A stretch of DNA of 15,367 nt from DATKKX01 sp035542775 (GTDB lineage: Bacteria > Planctomycetota > Phycisphaerae > UBA1845 > UTPLA1): contig DATKKX010000100.1 of assembly GCA_035542775.1 (NCBI GenBank), forward strand, positions 1 through 15,367, given 5' to 3'. A program made the translations under genes and the position numbers. The notes beneath the pieces are model-generated. The model was not told the origin of the DNA and searched no databases. It saw nothing but the letters and a program-made list of their open reading frames with translations. Positions 7,183-13,378 of this stretch are shown piece by piece (the stretch's first letter is position 1; each line of letters starts with the position of its first letter).

Positions 7183-8019
7183 ATGAAGCGCAGAACGATT
7201 TCCGCGGCGTTAACATCAGCTCCCGCCGCCTGGGTGCGCGGCGTAGACAACGCCCGCCGGACTTCGCCTGCCTCACCCAGGCCATGGCCCATCGGGATAC
7301 GTCCGACCCCCCTTACATTCGACGACCAGTGCGCCTCGGAAGCTCGCCGGCAGGTCGAGGAAATCAGGCAGGAACTGAGCCGAACACGCCGACGGCTTCG
7401 CAATTTCCAACTGGATATGGTGACCACCCTGGTCGCCGCGGTGGAGGCCAAGGACCTGCATGCGGGACGGCACTCGGCGAATGTCGCCTTTTATGCCGAT
7501 CGTCTCATCAGGCCCTTCCGGCTTTCCGTCCGGCAGGTCGATGTCATCCGAACGGCCGCCATCCTGCACGATGTTGGGAAGATCGGGATCCCCGACGCCA
7601 TTCTCACGAAGCCCGGGCCTCTGTCGCCCGACGAGTGGCAGGTCGTCAAGCAGCATCCGCTGACCGGCGCCGCGATTCTCCGATCGGCCGCCTGCCTGCA
7701 GCGCGAGCTGCCCATGGTGCTGCATCATCATGAGTGGTACGAGGGCGGCGGTTACCCCGATGGCCTCTGCGGCGAGAAGATTCCCTTCGGGGCCAGGATT
7801 CTGCAGGTTGCCGACGCCATCGACGCCATGTTCTCTCCCCGGAGCTATAAGTGCAGCTATAGCGTCGACCGGGTGTGCTCGGAACTGCTCCACGGCCGCG
7901 GCGTTCAATTCGATCCGGTTGTGGCCGACGTCGCGGTTTCCTGGCTTAATCGCAGTCCCGGCGAGGTGACCGCCCCGCCGCCGGCGCGCAAATTCCAGAC
8001 GATGCAACACCGGCGATAA
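7183..8019 (+). CDS. HD-GYP domain protein, probable cyclic-di-GMP phosphodiesterase
   Basis: The 278-residue product (from ATG 7183) has an unordered N-terminus, a charged, probably coiled-coil helix (~50-78, ARRQVEEIRQELSRTRRR), and an HD-GYP domain (~80-255). Visible metal and catalytic motifs are GRHSANV (95-101), the HD pair in ILHDVGKIGIP (127-137), H158, the HHH triplet (181-183), GGGYPDG (188-194) and VADAIDAM (209-216). HD-GYP enzymes hydrolyse cyclic-di-GMP using a bi- or tri-nuclear iron-type centre, lowering this second messenger. All core residues appear intact, so activity is likely. Unlike most relatives, no receiver, PAS or GAF domain precedes the coil. ATG 7183 was preferred because GGGGA stands 6 nt before it. 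ATG 7171 has GAGG directly adjacent (too close), and GTG 7057 would add 42 featureless residues. The start is uncertain; the domain call is secure. Confidence 0.88.
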   Translation: MKRRTISAALTSAPAAWVRGVDNARRTSPASPRPWPIGIRPTPLTFDDQCASEARRQVEEIRQELSRTRRRLRNFQLDMVTTLVAAVEAKDLHAGRHSANVAFYADRLIRPFRLSVRQVDVIRTAAILHDVGKIGIPDAILTKPGPLSPDEWQVVKQHPLTGAAILRSAACLQRELPMVLHHHEWYEGGGYPDGLCGEKIPFGARILQVADAIDAMFSPRSYKCSYSVDRVCSELLHGRGVQFDPVVADVAVSWLNRSPGEVTAPPPARKFQTMQHRR

Positions 8020-8087
8020 GACGGCACATCTCTCCCATTCCACCGTATGATCACCGCCCGTCGCGCCGGTTGACCGGCCTCGGCCGT

Positions 8088-8116
8088 TTGCCCGCCGAAA
8101 TGGGTCGTCCTAAACT
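8088..8116 (+). promoter_or_regulatory. Candidate promoter of mnmA giving a leaderless transcript
   Basis: TTGCCC (8088-8093) and TAAACT (8111-8116) are 17 nt apart, each matching 4 of 6 consensus positions. The ATG follows 6 nt after the -10 box, so transcription should begin at or within a base of the A of ATG. No Shine-Dalgarno is present before this ATG. Just upstream is a GC-rich palindrome (8065-8078, GCCGGT-TG-ACCGGC) that could be an operator or part of a weak terminator for the HD-GYP gene. Confidence 0.45.
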
Positions 8117-8122
8117 GTCTGG

Positions 8123-9226
8123 ATGAATACCCGCGGACGAGTTCTGGTTGCAATGAGCGGAGGGGTCGACAGCAGCGTCGCCGCCTGCCTGCTGAAAGAA
8201 CAGGGCTTCGAGGTCGTGGGAGTCTTCATGCGCCTTGGTCCGGAGAACGTCCTTCCGCCACTCACGGACCATTCGGAGAAGCATCGCGGCTGCTGCTCGA
8301 TTGTCGACGCCGGCGACGCTCGCGCGGTTGCCGCCACGCTGCAGATCCCCTTCTATGTGCTGAATTTCGAGAAGGAATTCTCCAGGTTGATCGACTATTT
8401 CGCGGACGAATACGCCGCCGCCCGGACGCCCAATCCCTGCATAATCTGTAATCAACTGCTGAAGTTCGGCCGACTGGTCGAATACGCCGAGGCCGTGGAT
8501 GCGGACCGGATCGCGACCGGCCATTACGCCCGCATCGGCCTCGACGGTGACACTGTGACCTTGCGGCGGGCTCGCTACCGCGCCAAAGATCAATCCTACG
8601 TGTTGTTCGGCATCACGCCGGACGTGCTTTGCCGGACCACTTTCCCGCTGGGTGAGCTGACCAAGGAGGAGGTTCGCGCGTGTGCTCGCCGCTTCAACCT
8701 GGCCCTGCACGACAAGCCCGAGTCGCAGGACATATGCTTTGTGCCGGACGGGGACTATGCCCGAGTGGTCCGCTCCCGCCGCCCTGACGCTTTTCGAGCC
8801 GGCCGGATCCGCCACATTGATGGGCGCGACCTGGGCCCGCACGACGGGCTCGCCAACTTCACCATCGGCCAGCGGCGCGGCTTGCGCGTGGCGATGGGAA
8901 GCCCGATGTACGTCGTTGACCTGGACGCCGAGACAGGAACGGTGACCATAGGGCCGAGGGAGGCGATCCTCTCGGAAACGGCGACGGCCGAGCGCATGAC
9001 TTGGCTTGGTCCGACGCCGGCTTCGCCGTTTCGCGCCGACGCCCAGATCCGTTACAACCACACGGCGGCGCCGGCAACAGTCACGGCGCTGCCCGATGCG
9101 ACGGTGGGCGTGCGCTTCGACGAACCGCAACCGGCCGTGACGCCGGGACAGGCGCTGGTCTTGTACTGTGACGATCAGGTCCTGGGGGGCGGCTGGATCA
9201 CCCGGGAACGAAAACCGCCACCGTGA
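8123..9226 (+). CDS. mnmA: tRNA-specific 2-thiouridylase
   Basis: MnmA adenylates and thiolates position 2 of the wobble uridine (U34) in Lys, Glu and Gln tRNAs. The 367-residue product has the ATP-pyrophosphatase loop SGGVDSS (12-18), TPNPCIICN (102-110), KDQSYVLFGI (155-164), ESQDICFVPDGDY (200-212) and IGQRRGL (248-254), in family order and at family length. Cys109 and Cys205 match the catalytic pair Cys102 and Cys199 of E. coli. An extra Cys106 makes a CxxC where E. coli has DxxC. Together with Cys205 this gives the three-cysteine pattern linked to iron-sulfur-dependent tRNA thiolases; a cluster is inferred, not seen. The ATG at 8123 fits the family N-terminus. It has no Shine-Dalgarno but a -10 box 6 nt upstream, so it is probably read from a leaderless mRNA. 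It converges with the next gene with only 21 bp between stops. Confidence 0.97.
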   Translation: MNTRGRVLVAMSGGVDSSVAACLLKEQGFEVVGVFMRLGPENVLPPLTDHSEKHRGCCSIVDAGDARAVAATLQIPFYVLNFEKEFSRLIDYFADEYAAARTPNPCIICNQLLKFGRLVEYAEAVDADRIATGHYARIGLDGDTVTLRRARYRAKDQSYVLFGITPDVLCRTTFPLGELTKEEVRACARRFNLALHDKPESQDICFVPDGDYARVVRSRRPDAFRAGRIRHIDGRDLGPHDGLANFTIGQRRGLRVAMGSPMYVVDLDAETGTVTIGPREAILSETATAERMTWLGPTPASPFRADAQIRYNHTAAPATVTALPDATVGVRFDEPQPAVTPGQALVLYCDDQVLGGGWITRERKPPP

Positions 9227-9247
9227 GCGTGAAAGGCCGTGGTTGCA

Positions 9248-9784
9248 TCATTGCTTCGGCCGGGCCGCCCGCGCGGCAGCGACGATCGGCGCAGCCTGCT
9301 CTTCGCTCAACCACCTGACGTGATAGCCGCTGGCGTCATGAAAGAGGACGTTTCTGCCCGTGAAGAAGAGTCCAAGATGGGTGTGGTTGCATACAGCCAG
9401 CGGCAGCGATTCGCCCGGTCGCGGCGTCTGACCCCAGTTCTCAAGGATCAACGAATAGTGCTTCGGTGAGACCGACTTCGCTTCCGCTCCGGGCGACTGA
9501 TCAATCGTCTGCCACTGATTGTCGAGCAGAAACGGATCTCGCTGGTCCGCCAGGTGTGCCTCCTGGGCCAGCTTGCCGAAGTACGCCAGGCTGTCGGCAC
9601 AGGTTTTCCGACGCAATTCGGCGCGTTGCCAAAAGACAAACACAACGACCAGCGCCAGGCCCAGCAACAGCCCGGCCGTACGCCGCCAGAAGACCATCTT
9701 CCGTTGAAGCACCTGGCCTCCAGCGAGGACATCCGGCTCATCGTCGCCCTGCGGTCGCCTCGGCTCGTTTTCCGTCTGGGCCAT
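9248..9784 (-). CDS. Single-pass membrane protein with H-X9-DG-like C-terminus, unknown function
   Basis: Counted from ATG 9784, the 178-residue product has a polar, cytoplasm-like N-terminus, one transmembrane helix at ~36-53 (TAGLLLGLALVVVFVFW) bracketed by Arg residues, and an extracytoplasmic part. Near the end, NH (133-134) is followed by RNVLFHDASGYHVRWLSEE (144-162). This resembles the NVLFxDGHVxxL end of planctomycetal H-X9-DG proteins, but the DG is replaced by DASGY. There is no type IV prepilin cleavage motif (G-F-T-L-I-E), so it is not a normal prepilin-like protein. A GTG at 9820 with GAGGG before it could add 12 residues; AAGG precedes the ATG. It is converging with mnmA and lies 191 bp downstream of the tRNA-binding gene behind a terminator candidate, so it is probably a separate unit. 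Function unknown. Confidence 0.7.
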   Translation of the reverse strand: MAQTENEPRRPQGDDEPDVLAGGQVLQRKMVFWRRTAGLLLGLALVVVFVFWQRAELRRKTCADSLAYFGKLAQEAHLADQRDPFLLDNQWQTIDQSPGAEAKSVSPKHYSLILENWGQTPRPGESLPLAVCNHTHLGLFFTGRNVLFHDASGYHVRWLSEEQAAPIVAAARAARPKQ

Positions 9785-9906
9785 CGTCAGGTCCACCTTC
9801 ACCACATCAGAACCGCACACTCACAAGTCCCTCGACCCGCTGATCTGAGTGGCCGCTCGTGCCGCGAATGCCGCCAGTCTAGCATTTCGCGACAAACCGA
9901 CAAGGG

Positions 9907-9933
9907 AAAACCGGCGCGGCGTGGCGACGCCGG
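9907..9933 (-). terminator. Probable intrinsic terminator of the tRNA-binding protein gene
   Basis: On the minus strand CCGGCG and CGCCGG form a 6-bp stem around an 11-nt loop (9933-9911), directly followed by TTTTCCC (the T's are 9910-9907). An alternative inner stem CGGCGT/ACGCCG uses 9917-9932. It starts about 42 nt after the stop codon at 9976. A second, weaker hairpin CACCAT/ATGGTG (9939-9960) precedes it. Confidence 0.5.
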
Positions 9934-9975
9934 GCAATCACCATGGCAGCCCCGATGGTGCCGTGCGGCTGGCTT

Positions 9976-10320
9976 CTAGGACACCTTCGAGCCTGGCGCG
10001 ATGTCCGACATCGCCGTCAGCAGGATGACTTTCGAGTGGTCATCTGAGGACGCGGCCAGCAGCATCCCGCGGCTCTCCTGGCCCCGCATCATACGCGGCG
10101 CGAGATTGGCTACGACTACGATCAGCTTGCCCACCAAGTCGGCGGGCTCGTAGTAGCCGCGGAGCCCCGCCACCAATTGCCGCCTTTCCGTACCCATGTC
10201 CACTTGGAGGATCAGGAGCTTGTCGGCGTTGGGATGGGCCGTGGCCTCGACAACGCGGGCAATCCTCAAGTCGAGCTTGACGAAGTCGTCATACGTAATG
10301 ATCCCAGGCATCTCGCTCAT
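9976..10320 (-). CDS. Stand-alone tRNA-binding domain protein (MetRS C-terminal / EMAPII-like OB fold)
   Basis: The 114-residue product is one OB-fold tRNA-binding domain, seen in ITYDDFVKLDLRIARV near the start, then AHPNADKLLILQVD, RQLVAGL, ANLAPRMMRGQESRGMLLAA and the end APGSKV. This matches the C-terminal domain of bacterial methionyl-tRNA synthetase, where it dimerises and binds tRNA non-specifically. Free versions are annotated as MetRS beta subunits, and the related CsaA acts as a chaperone-like protein. As no synthetase core is adjacent, it may act in trans on MetRS or another tRNA enzyme, which is inference. ATG 10320 was chosen because GAGGA precedes it and the family begins there; an ATG at 10353 would add 11 unmatched residues. 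It has its own terminator candidate and is 217 bp from the lipoprotein gene upstream. Confidence 0.88.
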   Translation of the reverse strand: MSEMPGIITYDDFVKLDLRIARVVEATAHPNADKLLILQVDMGTERRQLVAGLRGYYEPADLVGKLIVVVANLAPRMMRGQESRGMLLAASSDDHSKVILLTAMSDIAPGSKVS

Positions 10321-10473
10321 TGGTATTCCTCGCCCAACAGGCAACGATTCCATGCGGCGGCTCGGCGCCGCTCAGACTGAGAATAGAAGCATGCAGCGAA
10401 TCCCCGCACGTCGCAAGGGAGAGATTCCGGACAAGGCAGAATCGTTCTTCACGCGCGCGGCAGATCCACGGGG

Positions 10474-10502
10474 AAAATCCCATGATTCAGGCGGAAATCA
10501 TG
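10474..10502 (-). terminator. Possible weak terminator after the lipoprotein hydrolase gene
   Basis: An inverted repeat CATGATT/AATCATG with an 8-nt loop (10502-10481 on the minus strand) is followed by GGGATTTTCC, giving a short T run at 10477-10474. It begins about 36 nt after the lipoprotein stop codon. The stem is AT-rich and only 7 bp, so termination would be weak; an operator role is also possible. Confidence 0.35.
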
Positions 10503-10537
10503 ACTGGAGCCTGGCGGGACCTGATGCTCTGCCGCCG

Positions 10538-12472
10538 CTAATTTGACCCGCGGCCGGAGGGGTAGGGGTCGAGGACTTCGACCACCGCAGAACCGCGGTA
10601 CTCTTCGTTGTTTCGACCCACCATCAGGACAGTGATTTCGTGCCGGCCGGGCGTTTCGAGGATTTTCACGCCGCTTTGCTCGTCATTGAGCCAGACACCG
10701 TTGTCCATCCACAGGAAGTCCGCACCCTGCGTAACGGATCGCGGCAGGTCCACGCTGTACCCGATCCAATGAGGGGCACGGCCGATGGCGGGGCCGGTCA
10801 GTTTGACGGTGACGGACTTGCTCTTGCTCGGTTGCTCAGGTTTTGGCGCATGAGGCGAAGGTGAAGGGGTTCGCCGAGCGGCGCCCGCCGGGCTGGCGGA
10901 AGCGTCGGTCAGCAGGACCGGCTTGGTAGCCTCCGTCTCCTTGGGGGCGGGCGAGGGCGGAGCCTTGGGCGGCGGCGTCGCCCGCGGCGGTGTGACTTCC
11001 CGCTGGGCGGAGGCTACGTCATAGTGGCGGTAGCCCGCGTCCTTGGGCGTGAATTCCCGCGGTGGAGGGCGAACCGGCGGCGGACTGGGCGGGGGCTCAG
11101 CCGTAGCGGGCTTGGCCTTCTGGACCTGCTTGCCGGGATCAACGGCCGGCTCGGTGCGAGGCTTGGCCGCTTCGGATTTGGCAGGGGGCCTTTCCACGGG
11201 GGCGGGGCTGCTTGGCTTCGCCTCAACCGGCGCAGGCGCTTCGTTCTGCTTGGGAGGAACGGGCCGGGTCGGCTCAAGCACATTGCCCGGACGCGGCGAC
11301 GCTTGTGCCACACGCGTGGCACCAGCACCGCTGGCTGGGACCGAAGGAACAGACGCGTCCTTCTTTTCACCTGCCGGGCTGCTCGGGGCCGCTTCCGTCT
11401 TCGGCTTTGCGACCGGCGGCGGCTCCGGAGTCGGATCATAAGCTGGGGCCTGACCCACCGGATAGCTCTTGCCGGAACTCTGGGCCACGTAGTTGCTTGT
11501 CCGCGGCTTTGATGGCGAAGCCGGTAGGTTGGGACCGCCGGCCGGCGGTCCGACCTGCCGCGACGCATAACCGGAATCCCGCATCGCGAACGCCGCGGGC
11601 GGGGACATCCTGGCGACTAATTGCTGCGGCGGTTGGTAATCAGTCATCTGCACCCAGGCCAGCGTTCGGGCGGCATCGACCGGCCGCAGCGGCTTGATGT
11701 CCAGTTGCTCGGCAAAGAAGGCCGCCGCCGTCTGGGGTATCCGCTGATGCCCCATGCGGTCGATCATCTTCCCGCGAACCACCCGGAAATGACGGGCCGT
11801 GTACCACGCCACGGCCTCCTCAGACTCGCTCTTGCAGGCGGGAAAATCTCCGTCCCCGATGAAAACCGCCACCGCTATCTTGTCTTTGTAGAGCGGCACA
11901 GTCTCCTCGAGCATCAGCTTGGATGAGAAATTCGACAGGCGTGTGGCAATGCACGAGAATCTGTCTGGAAAGCGATTGGGGAAGTAGTGGGCCAGATAGC
12001 CGCCGCACGACCAACTCGTCGCCAGCACTCGTTTCGGGTCCGCCAGGGTGGTGGCAAAAACGTGATCCATCACCGCGATCACGTTTCGCTTGTCCCGCTG
12101 GACGTAAGAATGCTCCTTGGTCAGCGGGTATTCCATGAACGAGTCGGACGTCTCAAGTTGCGGGGCGCAGACGATGTATCCATAGATGTCGGCCTGTTGC
12201 TCCCACTCTCGCTCCTGCGGCAGGGCGTTGTCGTACGGCTTCATGCCGTGAAACGTCATGACCAGCGGCCATCGCTTGATGTTCGTGTCCGGGTGCTGGC
12301 CCTGGTTGTGGACGTAATCCACGGGCAGGTAGAGGTGATACCAGGTCTTGGTCGCGGGTTCCTGGACAAGCTTGTACATCCCCAGGCCGCGCGGCTGCCC
12401 GACAGGGCAGCCCGTCAAGACCGTCAGGCTTGCCACCAAGGAGAGGCTCAGTAAAAGACGTTTGCCAATCAT
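10538..12472 (-). CDS. Lipoprotein alpha/beta hydrolase with long proline-rich spacer and C-terminal Ig-like domain
   Basis: The 644-residue product begins with a lipoprotein signal peptide (basic MIGKR, hydrophobic core, lipobox LTGC ending at Cys22). Residues ~30-265 look like an alpha/beta hydrolase of the PHB-depolymerase/feruloyl-esterase type. The visible elements are MTFHGM (72-77, oxyanion region), ATSWSCGGYLA (151-161) with candidate nucleophile Ser155, an acidic GDGDF (206-210) and candidate His242 in RMGHQR. The nucleophile elbow lacks the first Gly of GxSxGG (Ser153 instead). Residues ~285-550 are low-complexity Pro/Ala/Lys/Ser/Thr, a likely extended wall- or surface-spanning spacer. 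Residues ~552-638 resemble a beta-sandwich (Ig/PKD-like) module with WLND, ETPGRHEITVLMVG and VVEVLDPYP. It is probably a membrane-anchored esterase or peptidase facing outward; substrate unknown. ATG 12472 gives a perfect signal peptide. A TATAAT lies ~110 bp upstream. Confidence 0.82.
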   Translation of the reverse strand: MIGKRLLLSLSLVASLTVLTGCPVGQPRGLGMYKLVQEPATKTWYHLYLPVDYVHNQGQHPDTNIKRWPLVMTFHGMKPYDNALPQEREWEQQADIYGYIVCAPQLETSDSFMEYPLTKEHSYVQRDKRNVIAVMDHVFATTLADPKRVLATSWSCGGYLAHYFPNRFPDRFSCIATRLSNFSSKLMLEETVPLYKDKIAVAVFIGDGDFPACKSESEEAVAWYTARHFRVVRGKMIDRMGHQRIPQTAAAFFAEQLDIKPLRPVDAARTLAWVQMTDYQPPQQLVARMSPPAAFAMRDSGYASRQVGPPAGGPNLPASPSKPRTSNYVAQSSGKSYPVGQAPAYDPTPEPPPVAKPKTEAAPSSPAGEKKDASVPSVPASGAGATRVAQASPRPGNVLEPTRPVPPKQNEAPAPVEAKPSSPAPVERPPAKSEAAKPRTEPAVDPGKQVQKAKPATAEPPPSPPPVRPPPREFTPKDAGYRHYDVASAQREVTPPRATPPPKAPPSPAPKETEATKPVLLTDASASPAGAARRTPSPSPHAPKPEQPSKSKSVTVKLTGPAIGRAPHWIGYSVDLPRSVTQGADFLWMDNGVWLNDEQSGVKILETPGRHEITVLMVGRNNEEYRGSAVVEVLDPYPSGRGSN

Positions 12473-12581
12473 GGACTACCCCGGCCGATCCGGCGCCGGC
12501 AATCCTCGGCCAATACCTTCTATCGGCTTAGGCCCGCCGGTTGCTACGCCCGGAAACGACCTGCAGTGATTCAGACCCGGG

Positions 12582-12587
12582 ATTATA
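12582..12587 (-). promoter_or_regulatory. Consensus -10 box upstream of the lipoprotein gene
   Basis: The minus strand reads TATAAT exactly, inside AAGTATAATCCCGGG. No good -35 hexamer is found at 16-18 nt spacing (GCTACC at 17), so it may need an activator or another sigma factor. Transcription from here would give a leader of about 100 nt before ATG 12472. Confidence 0.35.
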
Positions 12588-12701
12588 CTTCCCCCCCTTG
12601 GAGCGGTAGCGAAACTTCCCATTCCGCCGTTGCCACCGCCCTTTTTCGCACAGGAACGCCGACCGCGCCGGCATTCCCGGATCTGCACCGCCACCGCTCG
12701 G

Positions 12702-12717
12702 CGGATCAAGTGATCCG
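12702..12717. promoter_or_regulatory. Operator-like palindrome
   Basis: CGGATCA and TGATCCG form an exact inverted repeat with a 2-nt centre (AG). The short centre argues against an RNA hairpin and favours a dimeric protein site. It lies ~115 bp upstream of the lipoprotein's TATAAT box. A single copy in GC-rich DNA could be chance. Confidence 0.25.
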
Positions 12718-12866
12718 TCGCAATACTATCATCACCGTCATAATTCTACATTGTGTTACCGATAAAGCAAACCGGCCCCCCTCCCGGCATGAGAGTTCCT
12801 GTGTATCAATGCCCGACATGCCCGCACCGGTATCATATCTGGGACAGCAGGTCCGAGAAGCGTTGG

Positions 12867-13295
12867 TCAGAAGTCGTCATCATGGCTCGGGGTGCGGCGC
12901 CCACGCTTGATGTTTCCGCGATGGCTCTTGGCCACCATGCGGCGCTCCTTCGATGCGCGTGTCGGTTTGGTTTCATGCCGCACCATCTTCGGTCGCAGGG
13001 CCTCTTGCAGCAACTCCACAAACCGCGCGAGGACCTCCCGCCGGTTGGCGGTCTGAGTGCGATGGCGGCCGCTGCTGATCCGCAGCACGCCCGCTTTGTT
13101 GATCCGCGTGGCCAAGGCCTCCAAGAGGACGGTCCTCTGGTGCTCACTCAGCGCCCGGCTGTCGCGGATGTCGAATTGCAGCGAGACCCTGGTGGCGACC
13201 TTATTGACGTTCTGACCGCCGGGGCCCGCGCTGCACGTGTGAGTCAGCGTGACCTCGTCTTCGTTGATGCTGAGGTTGGCATTCACCCTGATCAT
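12867..13295 (-). CDS. arfB: Alternative ribosome-rescue factor, peptidyl-tRNA hydrolase ArfB
   Basis: ArfB (YaeJ) enters stalled ribosomes lacking a stop codon and hydrolyses the peptidyl-tRNA ester. The 142-residue product has the release-factor catalytic motif GPGGQNVNKV (24-33, with GGQ 26-28), followed by ATRVSLQFDI. Its basic C-terminal tail (~106-135, HETKPTRASKERR then KSHRGNIKRGRR) matches the family tail that occupies the empty mRNA channel. Length fits the family (~140 residues), and release-factor codon-recognition domains are absent, which separates it from RF1 and RF2. The start ATG 13295 was chosen because the N-terminus IRVNANLSI matches the family; a longer frame to 13316 adds 7 residues. 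It is divergent from tyrA with 83 bp between starts. Secure. Confidence 0.95.
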   Translation of the reverse strand: MIRVNANLSINEDEVTLTHTCSAGPGGQNVNKVATRVSLQFDIRDSRALSEHQRTVLLEALATRINKAGVLRISSGRHRTQTANRREVLARFVELLQEALRPKMVRHETKPTRASKERRMVAKSHRGNIKRGRRTPSHDDDF

Positions 13296-13341
13296 GGCAA
13301 GTCCGTCCGGCAGCACGGTTCATTGGCGTAACCCGCGTATC

Positions 13342-13370
13342 GTAACATTCCCGCGATTTCCGAATACAAT
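13342..13370 (+). promoter_or_regulatory. Promoter of tyrA giving a near-leaderless transcript
   Basis: GTAACA (13342-13347, 4 of 6) and TACAAT (13365-13370, 5 of 6) are exactly 17 nt apart. Transcription should start ~2 nt before the tyrA ATG at 13379, leaving no room for a Shine-Dalgarno. The -35 box overlaps a TACGAT on the opposite strand (13344-13339) that could be the arfB -10 box. Confidence 0.55.
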
Positions 13371-13378
13371 GCCCCGTC

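Larger units (their letters stand above)
12473..12866. other. 394-bp non-coding gap between arfB and the lipoprotein gene
   Basis: Both flanking genes read on the minus strand. This stretch contains a perfect TATAAT on the minus strand (12587-12582), an exact 7-bp-arm palindrome (12702-12717) and, farther upstream, a second weak minus-strand promoter match: TTGCTT and TAGAAT about 16 nt apart near 12735-12770. The middle part is noticeably more AT-rich than the neighbouring genes. Short open frames here lack ribosome-binding sites and recognisable products. It probably holds the regulatory region and a leader of ~100 nt or more for the lipoprotein gene. Confidence 0.45.

Noticed and set aside
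8070..8075. TTGACC as a -35 box for mnmA
   Set aside because: Its distance to the TAAACT box is 35 nt, far from the 16-18 nt needed. TTGCCC at 8088 fits exactly, and TTGACC is part of a palindrome.
8051..9130. Long minus-strand open frame (359 codons) opposite mnmA
   Set aside because: Antisense shadow of mnmA with no recognisable domain or ribosome-binding site.
11000..11550. Repetitive-looking GC-rich stretch that could be a tandem repeat
   Set aside because: It encodes the proline-rich spacer of the lipoprotein. The apparent repetition is amino-acid composition bias, and I see no exact repeat unit.
12476..12709. Minus-strand 77-codon frame starting TTG just upstream of the lipoprotein gene
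   Set aside because: Gly/Arg-rich composition, no ribosome-binding site and no recognisable domain; it lies in the presumed leader and promoter region.
12789..12900. Plus-strand frame beginning MRVPVYQCPTCPHRYHIWDS, resembling a small zinc ribbon
   Set aside because: It has only one CxxC pair and no ribosome-binding site. It continues open across the antisense strand of arfB without domain content, so the resemblance is probably chance.
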